Assembly: GCA_002320605.1 (NCBI GenBank)
Contig: DCKG01000037.1
Span: forward strand, 29,078 to 93,077
Length of the DNA stretch: 64,000 nucleotides
From: Bacteroidales bacterium UBA1680
GTDB lineage: Bacteria; Bacteroidota; Bacteroidia; Bacteroidales; UBA932
Direction of reading: 5' to 3'
Part shown: piece by piece, positions 62,824 to 64,000 of the stretch
How positions within the stretch are numbered: the first letter of the stretch is position 1
Layout: every line of letters starts with the position of its first letter
Program-made: the position numbers and the translations under genes
Notes under the pieces: generated by a model
Told to the model about the DNA's origin: nothing
Seen by the model: the letters and a program-made list of their open reading frames with translations, nothing else
The model's database searches: none

Positions 62824-63372
62824 ATGGATGATAAAGAGATTCTGGAAACATATGGCTCTGGGCAGCGTGAGGCGGCCTTTAACCAGATCGTGGCCAAGTA
62901 CAGCGAGAAGCTCTACTGGCTAGTCCGCCATTTCTTATGCTCACACGAGGACACCGACGACCTGCTCCAAGAAATATTCGTGAAGGTGTGGCAGTCTCTG
63001 CCTTCCTTCAGAGGCGAGTCAAAGCTGTACACCTGGCTGTACGCCATAGCCACGAATCAAGCCCTCAACTTCTTGCACAAGCAGAAAATCCGAGCGGTCT
63101 TGAATTTCAAGGATATTACCACCGAAATGGAGAACAAGATAGACGAGGATCAGCATTTCAACGGCGACGAGGCACAAAGGCTGCTGCTGAAAGCAATGGG
63201 ACGGCTGCCTGAGAAACAGAGGACGGTTTTCAGCCTCAGATATTTTGAGGACCTGTCTTACGAGGATATTTCCGAAATCCTAGGCACCTCCGTCGGGGCG
63301 CTGAAAGCTTCGTATCATTTTGCCGCCGAAAAAATCAAAGACGAAATAAAAAAATATTCCGAGCCGGATTAA
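62824..63372 (+). CDS. ECF-type RNA polymerase sigma factor
   Basis: A 182-residue sigma-70 family ECF protein. Region 2 (about 20-85) contains DTDDLLQEIFVKVWQSLPSFRGESKLYTWLY-type sequence and TNQALNFLHKQK. Region 4 (about 125-178) contains LPEKQRTVFSLRYFEDLSYEDISEILGTSVGALK, the -35-binding helix-turn-helix. The ATG at 62824 is preferred to the TTG at 62815. The gene 34 bases downstream probably encodes its membrane regulator. The signal is unknown. Confidence 0.92.
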   Translation: MDDKEILETYGSGQREAAFNQIVAKYSEKLYWLVRHFLCSHEDTDDLLQEIFVKVWQSLPSFRGESKLYTWLYAIATNQALNFLHKQKIRAVLNFKDITTEMENKIDEDQHFNGDEAQRLLLKAMGRLPEKQRTVFSLRYFEDLSYEDISEILGTSVGALKASYHFAAEKIKDEIKKYSEPD

Positions 63373-63406
63373 ACCACTTTAACTTAAATCTGTCAAAGAT
63401 AGCGTA

Positions 63407-63820
63407 ATGGACATGGGAAAAGACATATTAGATAAAACCAGCAAACCTAGTTTCGGCGTGCCGGAAGGCTATTTCGACAGGCTGCAGGTTCGCCTGCAAG
63501 AAATTCCAGGGAAAGAGGCTCCTGTTTCTACGTGGCAGAAATCCAAGCCTTACCTTGTCATGGCTGCATGCTTCCTGCTCTCGCTTATCGCTGGCACGGG
63601 AATATTGAAGATGACAACGGGACAGAACGTCTCTGACGCAGACCAGTTCTACTACGACCTCGGCTATGCGGACCTTATCCCCGTAACCTATGACGCTCCT
63701 TCTCTTTACGAGGGCGAAGGAGCTGCGGAGATTTCCAGTGAGGACATAGAGGATTATCTGATTGCGACGGGTGTGTCTGTTAACAGGCTAGCATATTCTG
63801 AAACATTAAATGGGAAATAA
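63407..63820 (+). CDS. Single-pass membrane protein, putative anti-sigma partner
   Basis: A 137-residue protein downstream of the ECF sigma gene. The N-terminal FGVPEGYFDRLQVRLQEIP (about 16-34) is the cytoplasmic segment shared by many small Bacteroidetes proteins next to sigma genes. One membrane helix follows (about 50-67), then an acidic periplasmic tail with TSEDIEDYLIATG-like sequence. No zinc-binding anti-sigma motif (HxxxCxxC) is present, so the anti-sigma role is inferred from position and topology only. Alternative start at 63413. Confidence 0.65.
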   Translation: MDMGKDILDKTSKPSFGVPEGYFDRLQVRLQEIPGKEAPVSTWQKSKPYLVMAACFLLSLIAGTGILKMTTGQNVSDADQFYYDLGYADLIPVTYDAPSLYEGEGAAEISSEDIEDYLIATGVSVNRLAYSETLNGK

Positions 63821-64000
63821 TATGAAACAATAGTTCGTTAATTTTATAAAAGTTACGCCCCGGCGCGGACGCCGTAGAATAAAAGTTCTTTGAAATCAGT
63901 GTTATTAAATCGCATGTTCGGGGATTTTCCGGACATTGCAATAAATCGATCCACCATTGCGGCGTTATGCAGGAGGGTTTTGGTTGAACCGACAGAGAGA
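63821..64000 (+). other. Window end: short GC hairpin and an open frame of uncertain status
   Basis: No gene is recognised. A five-pair hairpin CGGCG/CGCCG (63861-63874) lies 40 bases after the membrane-protein stop. From the ATG at 63914 a frame stays open for 29 codons to the window edge (MFGDFPDIAINRSTIAAL...). It matches no family I can name. It may be the start of a gene continuing outside the window, or chance. Confidence 0.3.

Noticed and set aside
63881..64000. Start of a structural RNA (tmRNA, 6S or RNase P) at the window end
   Set aside because: The sequence does not match the conserved ends of these RNAs that I know, and only short weak helices can be drawn.

Overview
The window comes from a member of the Bacteroidota, most likely a gut- or rumen-type Bacteroidales. 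The evidence is a UpxY-type NusG paralog heading a capsule locus, TAnnTTTG promoter elements upstream of many genes, a TPR/transmembrane/AraC hybrid regulator, OmpA-type barrels, a fused E1 dehydrogenase and an L-fucose permease/isomerase pair. Coding density is high, many genes overlap by ATGA or TAATG, and no rRNA, tRNA, CRISPR array or insertion sequence was found.

Region 1 (1-5252) holds the end of a Dcu-type C4-dicarboxylate antiporter, a 601-residue carboxyltransferase subunit (oxaloacetate decarboxylase / pyruvate carboxylase B type) whose biotinyl lysine is replaced by tyrosine, a uracil-DNA-glycosylase-like protein, a HAD-IIA phosphatase, a small esterase and a lipoate-protein ligase. 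A membrane-bound AraC-type regulator (5482-7350, minus) separates this from region 2.

Region 2 (7669-45353) is one long plus-strand surface-polysaccharide locus. It opens with upxY and a 4,6-dehydratase. Next come two OmpA-like barrels and a DegT aminotransferase, then Wza, Wzc, an EEP-family protein, Wzm/Wzt, about thirteen glycosyltransferases, three acyltransferases, a pyruvyltransferase, a GH88/105-like hydrolase, an EpsG-type polymerase, and finally a NeuD/PglD acetyltransferase and a PglC-like initiating transferase. The dehydratase, aminotransferase, acetyltransferase and initiating transferase together suggest a diacetamido-trideoxyhexose (bacillosamine-like) first sugar. No Wzx flippase is visible.

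Inserted in this locus at 13832-19889 is a compact set resembling a ribosomal-peptide (RiPP) modification and export system: a 141-residue candidate substrate, a radical SAM/SPASM enzyme, an HPr-kinase-like protein, an S24/S26-type peptidase, a PqqD-like recognition protein, a PF14907-type nucleotidyltransferase and an ABC exporter. The combination recalls lasso-peptide tailoring genes, but no lasso cyclase or B2 protease is present. It is the best candidate here for an undescribed system.

Region 3 (45355-51887, minus) is an E2-E3-E1 2-oxoacid dehydrogenase operon ending in a SorE-like dehydrogenase. It diverges from a split transketolase pair (52018-53830), which meets a phosphate butyryltransferase/acetate kinase pair (53902-56036) tail to tail over a double hairpin. 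Region 4 (56115-64000) contains a short ComEC-like protein, fucP and fucI, a small glycosyltransferase, lepA, and an ECF sigma factor with a putative membrane partner.
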